This document shows positions 25,916 to 34,297 of a stretch of 64,000 bases of DNA, one piece after another; the stretch's first letter is position 1; every line of letters begins with the position of its first letter. Made by a program: the position numbers and the translations under genes. The stretch is from Campylobacter sp. CNRCH_2014_0184h (lineage in GTDB: Bacteria; Campylobacterota; Campylobacteria; Campylobacterales; Campylobacteraceae). Under the pieces are notes generated by a model that searched no databases, had not been told where the DNA came from, and saw nothing but the letters and a program-made list of their open reading frames with translations. Location: contig NZ_JAKMTB010000001.1 in NCBI RefSeq assembly GCF_025772985.1, positions 186,001 to 250,000 of the forward strand. Reading direction: 5' to 3'.

Positions 25916-26116
25916 ATGATTAAAGCATATTTTGAAAACAACGCTATTAATGTAAAAGCCTTTGCTAGAACACATAATATCAGTTATGACATTTTACATA
26001 GAGTTATTAAAGGCGAAATTACAGGTCAAAGAAATACTAAAGGTAGTACAAAAGTTGTATTTGAAAAACTATTAGAGCTTGGTATTATTAACGAGCTTCC
26101 ACAAGGTTTAAAGTAA
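25916..26116 (+). CDS. Ner-like small DNA-binding protein
   Basis: A 66-residue protein whose centre looks like a helix-turn-helix (VKAFARTHNISYDILHRVIK). It is the first gene rightward of the repressor and stands in the place of Mu ner, which turns down early transcription. The palindromes immediately upstream could be its binding sites. Start ATG follows AAAGGAAAAAT; the stop is one base from the transposase start. Confidence 0.7.
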   Translation: MIKAYFENNAINVKAFARTHNISYDILHRVIKGEITGQRNTKGSTKVVFEKLLELGIINELPQGLK

Positions 26117-26117
26117 A

Positions 26118-28181
26118 ATGTATTTTTTAGAAACCAAAGAAGCTTCACAAATTTTTAATGTAAGTGAAGGCGCCTTAAGACTTGCAGTAACTAGAAGATC
26201 AAATAAATATGAGTGGTTGAAAGTAGATAATGCTAATGGTGGCAGAGGTGGCAAAAAACTACTATTTAAAATAAGTAAAGAGCAGATTTTAACCGCCTTT
26301 AACCAAGAATTAATCACTAATGATACTTTAATTTATGATGAAAAAATGCAAGAAGTTAAATTGAGTGGGATTATAAGTGAAAATAATACAAATTGTATTA
26401 TTGAAGAGAAAAATTTAAATTTAACAGAGCCAAAAATAGACAATGATTTGGCTGTTTTAAATTTAAAATTTGAAAATTTAAGTGATAAGCTTAAAGAAGA
26501 TGCGAGAAGCAAAGTAAAACTACTTAAACAAGTGGAAAAATATATTGAAGGTGGTTTAAAACAAAAAAGAGCCTTAGAAATATTAAATATTAAAAAAGAT
26601 ATTTTTATGAAATGGCAACAATCCTTCAAAGCTCATGGCATTCTAGGTCTTATCGACACTCGCGGACTTCACCGCAAAGATAAAACAAAACTTAGCACCT
26701 GGATACAAGAGTATGCTTTAAGAGAGTATCGCTCCTTTGCAGCAGGTGGCTTTAATTTCACTGAGCTTTGGTGGAAAATTCACAAAGAGGCAGCACAAAA
26801 AGAAAACTATGATTTTATAGGTTTTGATTTAGGAGAGGCAAAACCGCTTTTTAGTGTAAAAACCTTGCAAAACTTTATTAAAAACTACTATAAAGATAAA
26901 CCATTAGAACATTGTATTATCACTCAGGGCTTAGATAAAGCAAAAAGTAAATTTCTACCTGCACTTGGCAATCAAAGAGAGCTTTATGATATGAAAAATA
27001 TGTGCTGGCAAATCGATAGCTCTCCAGCTGATTTTATAGTTAGAGATGATGAAACTTTCGAGCCTTTCCGTCCTCATATTTTAAGTGTCGTTGATGTCTT
27101 TAGTGGTATGGGAGTAGCTACTTTAGTAAAAAAATCTAATTCATTAAGCTTAATACGCCTTTTATGGAAAGCTATAGATAAGTTTGGTAAGCCTGATATG
27201 ATTAAAGGGGATAATGGTAAAGATTATCTTTCAAAAGATTTTCAAAGCTTACTTGATGGTCTTAATATAACTTACGATGCAGCTATTGCTTATGCGGGAG
27301 AACAAAAGGCTTTAGTTGAAAGAAGATTTGGAATACTTCAACATGCTGGTATTTCTTTATTTCATGGAGCAATAGGATCAAATTTAGCTAAAAGAGAAGC
27401 TATTGAGCAAAAAACTCCTAAAAAAGAACGACATGCTAAAGATGAATACGGTTTTACTAAAAAGACTAATCAAAAACTACTTCATACCTTTAATGAGGCT
27501 TGTGAATTTTTAGAAGCTGAAGTAATTAAATGGAATATGTCTAAAGTACGTCGTAAAAAAGGCGTTAAAACACCACTTGAACTTTGGAACTCATGTGATA
27601 GAGCTATAGTAAAAATATCTTATGAAGAATTTTTATTTAATGCAGGTAATAAGGAACTTAGAGTTGTTGGCAAAAAAGGTATTAACTTTGAAGGTAGAGT
27701 TTATAAAAGTGCTTTAATGCCAAGTGTTGGAACAAAGGTTAAATGTGTACAAAATATCGATAATATCAAAGAGCTTTTCATCTATGATATGATGGGAAAA
27801 TTTATTTGCTTAGCACTTGATGAAAGTATCGCTAAACTTAGCAAAGAAAGCTTTAAAATACTTAAAAAAGGCTATGAAAGCGAAGTTAAAGCTATCAAAG
27901 AAGTGCTTAAAAAAGATGAAATTGCGGCCTTTACTAAACTTAATATTAAACAAGACTTACAAGATCTACAAGTTGCTTTTGAAAACTCACTTATAAAAGC
28001 TAAAGAAGTACAACAAAAATCACTTGCTAAAGAAAATTTAACAAAACAAAGAAAACTTGAAAAAATTAAAAACGATACCAGCGCTGATGAGCTTATTTTA
28101 AACTCTAAAAAAGAAACTACAAATAATGAAAGCGAATTTGACATGGAAGCTTTTATGGATAGAAAATATTTTGCTGGTTAA
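26118..28181 (+). CDS. MuA-like DDE transposase
   Basis: A 687-residue transposase. The N-terminus (residues 1-60) resembles the Mu DNA-binding domain (FLETKEASQIFNVSEGALRLA), followed by HTH-like regions. The catalytic core has Asp in CWQIDSSPADF (near residue 299), Asp in IKGDNGKDYLS (near 364) and Glu in EQKALVERRFG (near 400). The C-terminus is lysine-rich and helical, the part that contacts MuB in Mu. It cuts the prophage ends and joins them to target DNA for integration and replication. Confidence 0.93.
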   Translation: MYFLETKEASQIFNVSEGALRLAVTRRSNKYEWLKVDNANGGRGGKKLLFKISKEQILTAFNQELITNDTLIYDEKMQEVKLSGIISENNTNCIIEEKNLNLTEPKIDNDLAVLNLKFENLSDKLKEDARSKVKLLKQVEKYIEGGLKQKRALEILNIKKDIFMKWQQSFKAHGILGLIDTRGLHRKDKTKLSTWIQEYALREYRSFAAGGFNFTELWWKIHKEAAQKENYDFIGFDLGEAKPLFSVKTLQNFIKNYYKDKPLEHCIITQGLDKAKSKFLPALGNQRELYDMKNMCWQIDSSPADFIVRDDETFEPFRPHILSVVDVFSGMGVATLVKKSNSLSLIRLLWKAIDKFGKPDMIKGDNGKDYLSKDFQSLLDGLNITYDAAIAYAGEQKALVERRFGILQHAGISLFHGAIGSNLAKREAIEQKTPKKERHAKDEYGFTKKTNQKLLHTFNEACEFLEAEVIKWNMSKVRRKKGVKTPLELWNSCDRAIVKISYEEFLFNAGNKELRVVGKKGINFEGRVYKSALMPSVGTKVKCVQNIDNIKELFIYDMMGKFICLALDESIAKLSKESFKILKKGYESEVKAIKEVLKKDEIAAFTKLNIKQDLQDLQVAFENSLIKAKEVQQKSLAKENLTKQRKLEKIKNDTSADELILNSKKETTNNESEFDMEAFMDRKYFAG

Positions 28182-28263
28182 AAATTGTTTAAAGCTTGAT
28201 TAATTCAAGTTTTAAAGAGTTTTTAAAATCTAAAAACTTAGCAAAAAAACAAAAGGATGAAAA

Positions 28264-29187
28264 ATGGATTTAGTTGAACAAACAAAGAGATTTTTAAATA
28301 CACAAAACATCTCTCAAAACAACTTAGCTGATCGCTTAGGTATTAATAAAAGCTATATGGTTGGATACATGAAAGAAGGTAGAGCTTATAAATATGCTAC
28401 TAAAGTAGAACCATTGCTTGAAAAGTATATAAAAAGCTTCGTAGAAGAAAAGAGCATTAAAGAACTACAAACACCTTTTATAGTTACAAAAGATGTAAAA
28501 GCAATTAATGTAACTATAGAAAATGCTATGTGTAATCGTGAAATGGGAGTTATCATAGGCGAAGCAGGAACTGGTAAAAGCCGAGCTATTAAAGAATATG
28601 CTAATAAAAATGGCACAAGGGTAGTTTTGTTTGAAGCTACTACTGAAACTAGCAAAAGAATGCTTTTAAGCGGTCTTGAAAACAAACTTAATGTGTGTTT
28701 TAAAGGCTCACTTGATGATAAGATTAGAGGCATAGCTAGTGAGTTATCAAGAACTTCAAAAGTTTTAATTATAGATGAGAGCGAACACTTACCTTTTAGA
28801 GCACTTGAGTGCTTAAGACGCATATATGATTTTTCAAACACTGCTTTGATTTTAGTAGGAACTAAAAAACTTAAAAACAATCTTACAGGTGTTGGTAGAA
28901 ATGATTATAACGAATATGGACAGCTTAGCTCTAGAATTGGTGCAAAATGGGAATTAAAAGGACTTTGCTATCAAAACAAAGAGGGCTTAAAAAATGATGA
29001 TTTAAAAGCTCTTTGTGATTATTTTTCCTTAGTAGATAAAAAAGCAATAGATTTGGTTTTTAATCTAGCTAGAGGTAATTTTAGAAAAAGCGAAAAGCTT
29101 TTAAAAAGAGCTAGTGATTTTGCTGATGGTAAAAGTATAGAAATAAAGCATATTGAAGCTGCAGCTGGATATTTACTATTAGGCTAA
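28264..29187 (+). CDS. MuB-like ATP-dependent transposition activator
   Basis: A 307-residue AAA+ ATPase. An N-terminal HTH (LADRLGINKSYMVGYMKEGR) is followed by Walker A IIGEAGTGKSRA near residue 98 and Walker B VLIIDESEHLP near residue 168. The protein selects target DNA and delivers it to MuA. The 80-bp leader upstream contains a CTTGA...TCAAG hairpin and the AACAAAAGGATGAAA ribosome-binding element shared by several early genes of this prophage. Confidence 0.9.
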   Translation: MDLVEQTKRFLNTQNISQNNLADRLGINKSYMVGYMKEGRAYKYATKVEPLLEKYIKSFVEEKSIKELQTPFIVTKDVKAINVTIENAMCNREMGVIIGEAGTGKSRAIKEYANKNGTRVVLFEATTETSKRMLLSGLENKLNVCFKGSLDDKIRGIASELSRTSKVLIIDESEHLPFRALECLRRIYDFSNTALILVGTKKLKNNLTGVGRNDYNEYGQLSSRIGAKWELKGLCYQNKEGLKNDDLKALCDYFSLVDKKAIDLVFNLARGNFRKSEKLLKRASDFADGKSIEIKHIEAAAGYLLLG

Positions 29188-29189
29188 GA

Positions 29190-29381
29190 ATGAATTTTGA
29201 AGAAATAGCCAGGGAATTAAATATCTCAAGAGTTAGAGTTGGACAAATATATAAATCTGCCTTAAAAAAGCTAGCTCATCCAAAAAACAAAGAAAAATGG
29301 AGAGAGATTATGGATACCTTAGAAGCTTTAGAGGAACAAAGAGTAAAAAAAGAAAATTTAATGCAAGGAGAAAGAAAATGA
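29190..29381 (+). CDS. Sigma-region-4-like small HTH protein
   Basis: A 63-residue protein dominated by a helix-turn-helix: FEEIARELNISRVRVGQIYK resembles region 4 of sigma-70 factors. It follows MuB by 2 bp and overlaps the next start as ATGA. The fold suggests a small transcription factor of the early region. Confidence 0.6.
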   Translation: MNFEEIARELNISRVRVGQIYKSALKKLAHPKNKEKWREIMDTLEALEEQRVKKENLMQGERK

Positions 29382-29563
29382 GAAGAATGATTAGAGGCGA
29401 AAGAGCTGATTATAGTGCTTCTTTATATGAGGTAAAAGGTGCAAGTATTGTTTACAAAGAAAGTGGTGCATTTATAGATATTTTAAAAGGAATCTATCCT
29501 GATCATATTGCTTTAAAAATAATTAATCACGAAAAGAGCAAAAAGCTTAACAAAGGTGCTTAA
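29378..29563 (+). CDS. Small early phage protein
   Basis: A 61-residue basic protein (MRRMIRGERADYSASLYEV...). I start at 29378 because it overlaps the upstream stop (ATGA) and has AAGGAGAAAG upstream. No domain recognised. Confidence 0.5.
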   Translation: MRRMIRGERADYSASLYEVKGASIVYKESGAFIDILKGIYPDHIALKIINHEKSKKLNKGA

Positions 29564-29618
29564 TTAAAGCACTTTGATTAAGTTTTTTAAAACTTAAATT
29601 TATTAGAAAGGAAAATTC

Positions 29619-29957
29619 ATGGCAATAGTTTATATAGCTTCCCCTTATAAAGCTTTAGCTGTAAGAGAAAGTCAAAGAAAAGCACAAGCTATTAGCATAG
29701 CAACGCAAGAATGCTTAAAAATCATGCGTGAATGTGAAGGCTTTACACCTGTTTCACCTATTTTACAATTTAGCTATTTAGATGAAGAAAAACACAGAGA
29801 AATAGCTTTAAAAATGGGATTAGAACTTTTAAAAGCAAGTGATTACATTTATATGAGTACCCATGAAGATGCTAAGCACTCACAAGGTATGCAAGAAGAA
29901 TTAGCATTAGCTAAAAAGCTTGGCATTAAAGAATTAACATTGGATTTGCCCTTATAA
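29619..29957 (+). CDS. DUF4406, nucleoside deoxyribosyltransferase-like
   Basis: A 112-residue protein starting MAIVYIASPYKA, the N-terminal strand and loop of the nucleoside 2-deoxyribosyltransferase-like fold. A conserved acidic segment, SPILQFSYLDEEKHREIALKM, lies in the middle, and HSQGMQEELALAKKLGI matches the family's C-terminal block. DUF4406 proteins are frequent in phages and may act on nucleotides. Ribosome-binding site AGAAAGGAAAA. Confidence 0.7.
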   Translation: MAIVYIASPYKALAVRESQRKAQAISIATQECLKIMRECEGFTPVSPILQFSYLDEEKHREIALKMGLELLKASDYIYMSTHEDAKHSQGMQEELALAKKLGIKELTLDLPL

Positions 29958-30075
29958 AAATGGCTTAAGAATAGTTAGAAAAAGAATTAAACACGCAATA
30001 CTTTTAAGATATGGCGTAGTTCTTTGGGATTACCAAATTAAAAAATACAATTTAAAGGAGAATAAATGGAAATAA
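29950..30075 (+). other. Open frame without start codon, probable remnant
   Basis: Between the DUF4406 and gam genes one frame is open for about 40 codons and reads like protein (LRIVRKRIKHAILLRYGVVL, then WDYQIKKYNLK), but it has no ATG, GTG or TTG start. A start lost by a small indel near 29959 would explain this. It overlaps the start of gam. Confidence 0.35.
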
Positions 30076-30551
30076 AAAGTTTTGAAGATGTCAATTTAGC
30101 GCTTAAAAAAATAGCTGAACTTAGTGTAAAGATAGAAAAGATTAATGGTGATGTAACTTTAGCTTGCAATGAAATCAAAGAAGCTCATGCGGGTAAAATT
30201 AAAATTTTAAACGATGAGCTTAAATATATGGAACAATGTATTAGCACCTTTTGTGAAAACAACAAGCATGAATTTGCTGAAAAAAGATCTAAAGAATTTA
30301 CCTTTGGAAAAATTGGCTATCGTATAAGCGAGAGTGTGCCTTTACCAAGAGTAAAAGAAAAGCTAGAAGCTCTTGTAAAAGCTTTTAAAAGTTATGGGCT
30401 TAATGAATGTATTAGCTACAAAGAAGAGCTTAATAAAGATGCTATTGTAGGGCTTGAAGATAGTACTTTAGTAAAGCTTGGTCTTAAAAGGGTGGTAAAA
30501 GATAATTTTAGAATAGAACCTCGTATTGAAAGTTTGGAGATTGAAAAATGA
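30066..30551 (+). CDS. Gam-like host-nuclease inhibitor
   Basis: A 161-residue protein of the Mu Gam family: a long N-terminal coiled coil (residues 10-75), then KEFTFGKIGYRISESVPLPR and a C-terminal VKDNFRIEPRIE. Mu Gam binds DNA ends, is related to Ku, and protects linear phage DNA from exonucleases. GGAGAATAA precedes the ATG; the stop overlaps the next small gene as ATGA. Confidence 0.85.
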   Translation: MEIKSFEDVNLALKKIAELSVKIEKINGDVTLACNEIKEAHAGKIKILNDELKYMEQCISTFCENNKHEFAEKRSKEFTFGKIGYRISESVPLPRVKEKLEALVKAFKSYGLNECISYKEELNKDAIVGLEDSTLVKLGLKRVVKDNFRIEPRIESLEIEK

Positions 30552-30673
30552 AACTTAGCAATATTGTTGCTTGGGTTTTATATCAGAGTGAATTAGAAAA
30601 TTTTACTATTAAAGATAAAGATATTGACCCAAGCGGTGTTATTAGATTTTTAAAATTTAACAAAGTCCATTGA
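30548..30673 (+). CDS. Small phage protein, 41 residues
   Basis: Starts at the ATG overlapping the gam stop (ATGA) and ends inside the 48-bp repeat. The protein (MKLSNIVAWVLYQSELENFT...) is unrecognised. The coupled start and intact frame support it as a real gene. Confidence 0.5.
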   Translation: MKLSNIVAWVLYQSELENFTIKDKDIDPSGVIRFLKFNKVH

Positions 30674-30700
30674 TTTAATGGGCTTGATTAAGTTTTTAAA
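30653..30700 (+). repeat. 48-bp intergenic repeat, copy 1
   Basis: Identical to 31473-31520. It contains the hairpin AAGTCCATT-gattt-AATGGGCTT followed by TTGATTAAGTTTTTAAA. It sits directly upstream of the 30727 gene. Confidence 0.8.
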
Positions 30701-30726
30701 ACTTAAATTAAAACAAAAGGATGAAA

Positions 30727-30978
30727 ATGTATGTAAATGCAAAGATTAGTACGGATGATTTGGAACTTGTCTCTCTTTATGAAATCATAGAACTTTTTAA
30801 TAATTTAGATAATGACCAGCAAGAAGAGTTCTTTAGAAAAGTTGGCAGAATTAGCACCAAAAAAAGAATAAAAACTTTATTCAAAATGCTAAATAATAAT
30901 GAGGCCGTAGAGCTTTTAAACGAGTTAATTAGCATTTTCAAAAGCGATAAAGAGTGGCAAAGAAACTATAAAGTATAA
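30727..30978 (+). CDS. Small helical phage protein
   Basis: An 83-residue, mostly helical acidic protein (LVSLYEIIELFNNLDNDQQE). I start at 30727, correctly spaced from AAAGGATG; the ATG at 30721 abuts the ribosome-binding site. Function unknown. Confidence 0.55.
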   Translation: MYVNAKISTDDLELVSLYEIIELFNNLDNDQQEEFFRKVGRISTKKRIKTLFKMLNNNEAVELLNELISIFKSDKEWQRNYKV

Positions 30979-30991
30979 AAGGAAATAGCAA

Positions 30992-31423
30992 ATGAAGTTA
31001 AAAGATTTTGATTTTAGGATTTGGGATTACAAAAGAAAAACATTTATAAACTATCAGTGCCAGATGAGCTTTATTTTTAATAATGAAAGAAACAAAGAAA
31101 ATTATTTAAAAGTAATGGATTGTTTTGATAACAAAAATCCTAAGAATAATGAATTCTATGGGCTTAAGTCTTATAATTCCAATGATATTGAAATAGAACT
31201 ATGTACTAGGTTTTATGATAAAAATGGCAAAAAGATTTTTGAAGGTGATATTTTAGAGTTTTTTGCCACTGGAGAAATTATAGCAGGTCATGTTGTTTAT
31301 GATAAAGAAGAAGCTAGGTTTGAACTAATAACTAGCAATAAAGATGTATTAGATTTTACTTTTTATAGTGATATTGAAATAATCGGCAATATCCATGAAA
31401 ATCCTGAGCTTTTAAAATGTTAA
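30992..31423 (+). CDS. YopX-family phage protein
   Basis: A 143-residue protein. The N-terminus KDFDFRIWDYKRKTFI and the central TRFYDKNGKKIFEGDILEF are the recognisable signatures of the YopX family, which is widespread in phages and prophages and has no established function. It is a single gene in the early operon, 13 bp after its neighbour. Confidence 0.75.
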   Translation: MKLKDFDFRIWDYKRKTFINYQCQMSFIFNNERNKENYLKVMDCFDNKNPKNNEFYGLKSYNSNDIEIELCTRFYDKNGKKIFEGDILEFFATGEIIAGHVVYDKEEARFELITSNKDVLDFTFYSDIEIIGNIHENPELLKC

Positions 31424-31472
31424 AAAATATTAAAAATTTTAACATAAAAATGAAATATGTTAAAAAAGCCAA

Positions 31473-31520
31473 AAATTTAACAAAGTCCATTGATTTAATG
31501 GGCTTGATTAAGTTTTTAAA
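31473..31520 (+). repeat. 48-bp intergenic repeat, copy 2
   Basis: Base-for-base copy of 30653-30700, here upstream of the GTG-started gene at 31530, with the same AAGTCCATT/AATGGGCTT hairpin. Confidence 0.8.
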
Positions 31521-31529
31521 GGATGGTTT

Positions 31530-32003
31530 GTGAAATTTCTTACTTCAAAGTCTTTTAATGATGAAAGTGTGTTTTTTGTAAAATTAAGAGCTTATCAAGC
31601 CTTACAAAATATGTCTAGACAAAGTTTAGAAAAATTTTTAATACAAAAATTCTTTAAACAAGCTGTGATAAAAAATAAAATTTTGGTTTTTTATTTTACA
31701 AATACCACTGCTTTAATGGAATTTAATGCCAAAAAAGAATGGATAAAGGCTGAATTAAGAGTGATTTATAAACAAAATTTTGAACTTTTTTATAAGAATT
31801 ATATGCTTATTTTTAAGGATATAAAAGCAGAGCTTATAATTTTAAAAAACACGCAAGAAAAAGAAGTTTTTAAAAAAGAAATCTTTATTGAAAAAAGCAC
31901 GGGAAACTTTCATATTCACGATAATGTTTTAAAAGAAAAATTTTTAGAACTTCAAATTATTATAAAAAACAATATTAAAAAGGATTTGAATGCAAAATCT
32001 TAA
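31530..32003 (+). CDS. Uncharacterised protein with DUF721-like appearance
   Basis: A 157-residue protein starting at GTG after AAAGGATGG. It is alternating hydrophobic/basic with a strand-rich centre (KNKILVFYFTNTTALMEFNA), which reminds me of DUF721/DciA-like proteins of Campylobacter, but this is weak. It overlaps gemA by 14 bp, so it belongs to the same translational unit. Confidence 0.5.
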   Translation: MKFLTSKSFNDESVFFVKLRAYQALQNMSRQSLEKFLIQKFFKQAVIKNKILVFYFTNTTALMEFNAKKEWIKAELRVIYKQNFELFYKNYMLIFKDIKAELIILKNTQEKEVFKKEIFIEKSTGNFHIHDNVLKEKFLELQIIIKNNIKKDLNAKS

Positions 32004-32439
32004 AAAACAACTTATAAAAATAATTCATACTCTAAGAAAAGATGCTCATTTAAGCGATGATGAAAGCTATCGCTGGATATTAAATGAAAGGTATGGTAAA
32101 AGCTCATCCAAAGATTTAAGCATTGAGGAACTTAGAGATTTTGCTATAGCTTTGGGGTATGATGAAAAGTTCTTAAAAAACACTAAAAAAGCAAGATATT
32201 TTAAAAATGAAAATACCAAAAATGGAAGGGCTACAAAAAAACAGCTTAATATGATACAAGCTATTTGGAGTAAAAATGCTAAAAATCCTACACAATGGGC
32301 TTTAAGAGAATTTATTAATAATATTATTAAAAAGCGACCTTTGCATCTTTGGTATTTAAGTATAGAAGATGCTAATAAAGTCATTTTGGGGCTTAAAAAT
32401 TTAGAAAACAACAGCACACATTCAGCTAAGCGAAGCTAA
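31990..32439 (+). CDS. GemA-like regulatory protein (DUF1018)
   Basis: A 149-residue member of the Mu GemA/DUF1018 family. The N-terminus has LKKQLIKIIHTLRKDAHLSD and the characteristic DESYRWILNERYGKSSSKDL; the C-terminal TKKQLNMIQAIWSKNA block is also typical. In Mu, GemA affects host supercoiling and gene expression in the early phase. AAAAAGGATTTGA precedes the ATG. Confidence 0.82.
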   Translation: MQNLKKQLIKIIHTLRKDAHLSDDESYRWILNERYGKSSSKDLSIEELRDFAIALGYDEKFLKNTKKARYFKNENTKNGRATKKQLNMIQAIWSKNAKNPTQWALREFINNIIKKRPLHLWYLSIEDANKVILGLKNLENNSTHSAKRS

Positions 32440-32462
32440 TGTTGTCTCATCAAAACAAAAGG
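32409..32462 (+). repeat. Phage intergenic hairpin repeat, copy A
   Basis: ACATTcAGCT / AGCTAATGT (32418-32442) forms a 9-bp stem with a bulged C and is followed by ATCAAAACAAAAGGA, which includes the next gene's ribosome-binding site. Near-identical copies lie in inverted orientation at 57836-57890 and 58438-58485. Confidence 0.7.
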
Positions 32463-32470
32463 ATATTAAA

Positions 32471-32743
32471 ATGATTTTAGAGCTTTATACTAAAAATGGA
32501 ACTTTTTTATCTTTGGTAATAGAAAAGCAATCAGAGCTTGTTTTAAAAGTTGACAAAGAAAATATTGTCGTATTTTATAAAGGTTTTGAAACTCAAATCA
32601 AATTTAATGAAAAGTTTGATGTTTTAATTAATCTTGTGGGTAGCATTAGAGAAGAAGCTAATGATGCAATGCGTGAAAAACAAGATTGCTGCCATATAAA
32701 CCTTGATTCTCTCATTCATGATATTAAGCTAGATTTAGAATGA
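32471..32743 (+). CDS. Small uncharacterised phage protein
   Basis: A 90-residue protein, beta-rich at the start (MILELYTKNGTFLSLVIEK) and acidic at the end. It lies downstream of the hairpin repeat and is convergent with the DNase gene. No family recognised. Confidence 0.55.
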   Translation: MILELYTKNGTFLSLVIEKQSELVLKVDKENIVVFYKGFETQIKFNEKFDVLINLVGSIREEANDAMREKQDCCHINLDSLIHDIKLDLE

Positions 32744-32755
32744 ATCTAGCTTGAG

Positions 32756-33433
32756 CTATCTAGTTAATTCCCTAATTCTTTTTTCTTTTTCACTCATAGG
32801 ATATTGTTTGTCCCAAGATTCCATAAGTTTTCTTTCTTGATCTGATAATCTAATATTATATGTTTTACTCATATATAAATAACTTCTTGCAATATAGCCT
32901 TTAGAATAATTAGCAGGATAAAATCTTTTTAATTTAAAATCTGTATATACTTTACAATTTCCATATTGAGTATATTCTAAATTCAAAGGAGCCTCAGCAT
33001 ATCTAAAATTACTTCTATCGCCATTAACTTCACCTATAGCAGGAACTAGGTTTTGTTTATCAGCTTCCATTTTGGTAAAAAGTGGATCATTTTGACAAGC
33101 TTTTCTACCACCTTCCCTCCAGCAAGGTAAATGTTTTCCAAAGTTTTGTGCAGGCATAATATGCTCCCATTCTATGCGTTTTGCTCTTTGATTGATTTTG
33201 CCTTTTTTAGTATATTCATTGCGTGGAGTGTATAAATCACTTTTAACTACTTCAAACTTAGTGTATTTTCCTTTTTTATTTGCTTTAAATGGAGCATTAC
33301 AATAAAAATCATATTGATAAGTACTACCTAAGCTCTCATAAAGTTCAACTAATTCTTTTTTGCTTTCATTAAAATTATCACTAGCTAATAAAGATAAAGA
33401 TGAAAATAATAGAATAAATAAGAGTTTTTTCAT
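32756..33433 (-). CDS. dns: Secreted endonuclease I (Dns-type DNase)
   Basis: A 225-residue protein with a cleaved-looking signal peptide (MKKLLFILLFSSLSLLA). The mature part has the endonuclease I core IEWEHIMPAQNFGKHLP near residue 90 (catalytic His) and NLVPAIGEVNGDRSN near residue 132. These periplasmic enzymes degrade double-stranded DNA. It is the known cargo gene of CJIE1-type prophages, where a homologous DNase was reported to block natural transformation of C. jejuni. It is transcribed against the early operon from its own promoter, as expected of a lysogenic conversion gene. Confidence 0.9.
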   Translation of the reverse strand: MKKLLFILLFSSLSLLASDNFNESKKELVELYESLGSTYQYDFYCNAPFKANKKGKYTKFEVVKSDLYTPRNEYTKKGKINQRAKRIEWEHIMPAQNFGKHLPCWREGGRKACQNDPLFTKMEADKQNLVPAIGEVNGDRSNFRYAEAPLNLEYTQYGNCKVYTDFKLKRFYPANYSKGYIARSYLYMSKTYNIRLSDQERKLMESWDKQYPMSEKEKRIRELTR

Positions 33434-33528
33434 TGTTTTTCCTTTATGTAAAAATGTAATTATAATCTCAATTTACCAAATTTTATTTTTTTAGATAAAA
33501 TTTTAAAAATCTTTATTTAAGGCTTAAT

Positions 33529-33813
33529 GTGCTCTCTAATAGTGAATATTTTGATTATTTTATTGATTTTGTGAAAAATAATGATAAGCGTGAGATTTTA
33601 AAAGAATTTGGTGGTGGAAATATTTATATCCCAAGCTATAAGACTTTAATGAGAGATGAAGAATTAAAACAAGATTTTAAAACACTTATAAAACAAGGTT
33701 TAACCACCAAAAATGCAAGTGTAGAATGTGCCAAAAAATATGAGTTAAGCTTAAATGCTGTATATTTAATCACTAAAGAATTAAGAGAAAATTTAGAGTC
33801 AGGTTTATTTTAG
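33529..33813 (+). CDS. Mor-like middle transcription activator
   Basis: A 94-residue protein of the Mu Mor/C family. FGGGNIYIPSYKTL near residue 26 is the family's signature strand-loop, and the C-terminal HTH is NASVECAKKYELSLNAVYLI. It would turn on middle or late phage transcription. The start is a GTG (an ATG two bases upstream is out of frame) without a good ribosome-binding site, suggesting low or regulated translation. Confidence 0.75.
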   Translation: MLSNSEYFDYFIDFVKNNDKREILKEFGGGNIYIPSYKTLMRDEELKQDFKTLIKQGLTTKNASVECAKKYELSLNAVYLITKELRENLESGLF

Positions 33814-33913
33814 TTTTAAAAATTAATTTATTTTTTTTAATTTTAATAAATTTTTATATTTTAAAATTTATAATTCCTAATTCTAATCATAAAAAGCATA
33901 AAAGGAGGATATT

Positions 33914-34273
33914 ATGGAGTTATCTTTAGCAGAAAAAGTTCATTATTTAGAACAAATTGTTATTCATAATTGTTTTATAAGTAGGATGGCATTAGAAAAT
34001 AAAATTAGTTTGCAAACACTACAATCTATATATAGTATTTTTAATTTTTATTCCGAAAAAATTAATTCTGGAGATTATAATTTTACCTATGCTGATATAG
34101 AAAAAACATTTAGTGAAATAGGTATCAATCGAGTTGATCTAAAATCTATAATATTATTGATTGGTGAAACTGGACAATATGATGAAGTAATTAAACATTA
34201 TCTTAAAACAAATAATGATGTTTTCGGAAATGTATCTTCTGAATTTTTAGGTTTATGGCGTAAATATTTTTAA
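33914..34273 (+). CDS. Uncharacterised phage-region protein
   Basis: A 119-residue helical protein (LSLAEKVHYLEQIVIHNC...) with a strong ribosome-binding site AAAGGAGG. It lies alone between the mor-like gene and the convergent tail genes, 80 bp beyond an AT-rich stretch. No family recognised; it may be an accessory gene with its own promoter. Confidence 0.55.
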   Translation: MELSLAEKVHYLEQIVIHNCFISRMALENKISLQTLQSIYSIFNFYSEKINSGDYNFTYADIEKTFSEIGINRVDLKSIILLIGETGQYDEVIKHYLKTNNDVFGNVSSEFLGLWRKYF

Positions 34274-34297
34274 TAAATAAGTTTGAGAATTTACTAA

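Noticed and set aside
28386-28880. 164-residue minus-strand frame inside muB
   Set aside because: Antisense shadow of a well-supported ATPase gene, with no ribosome-binding site.
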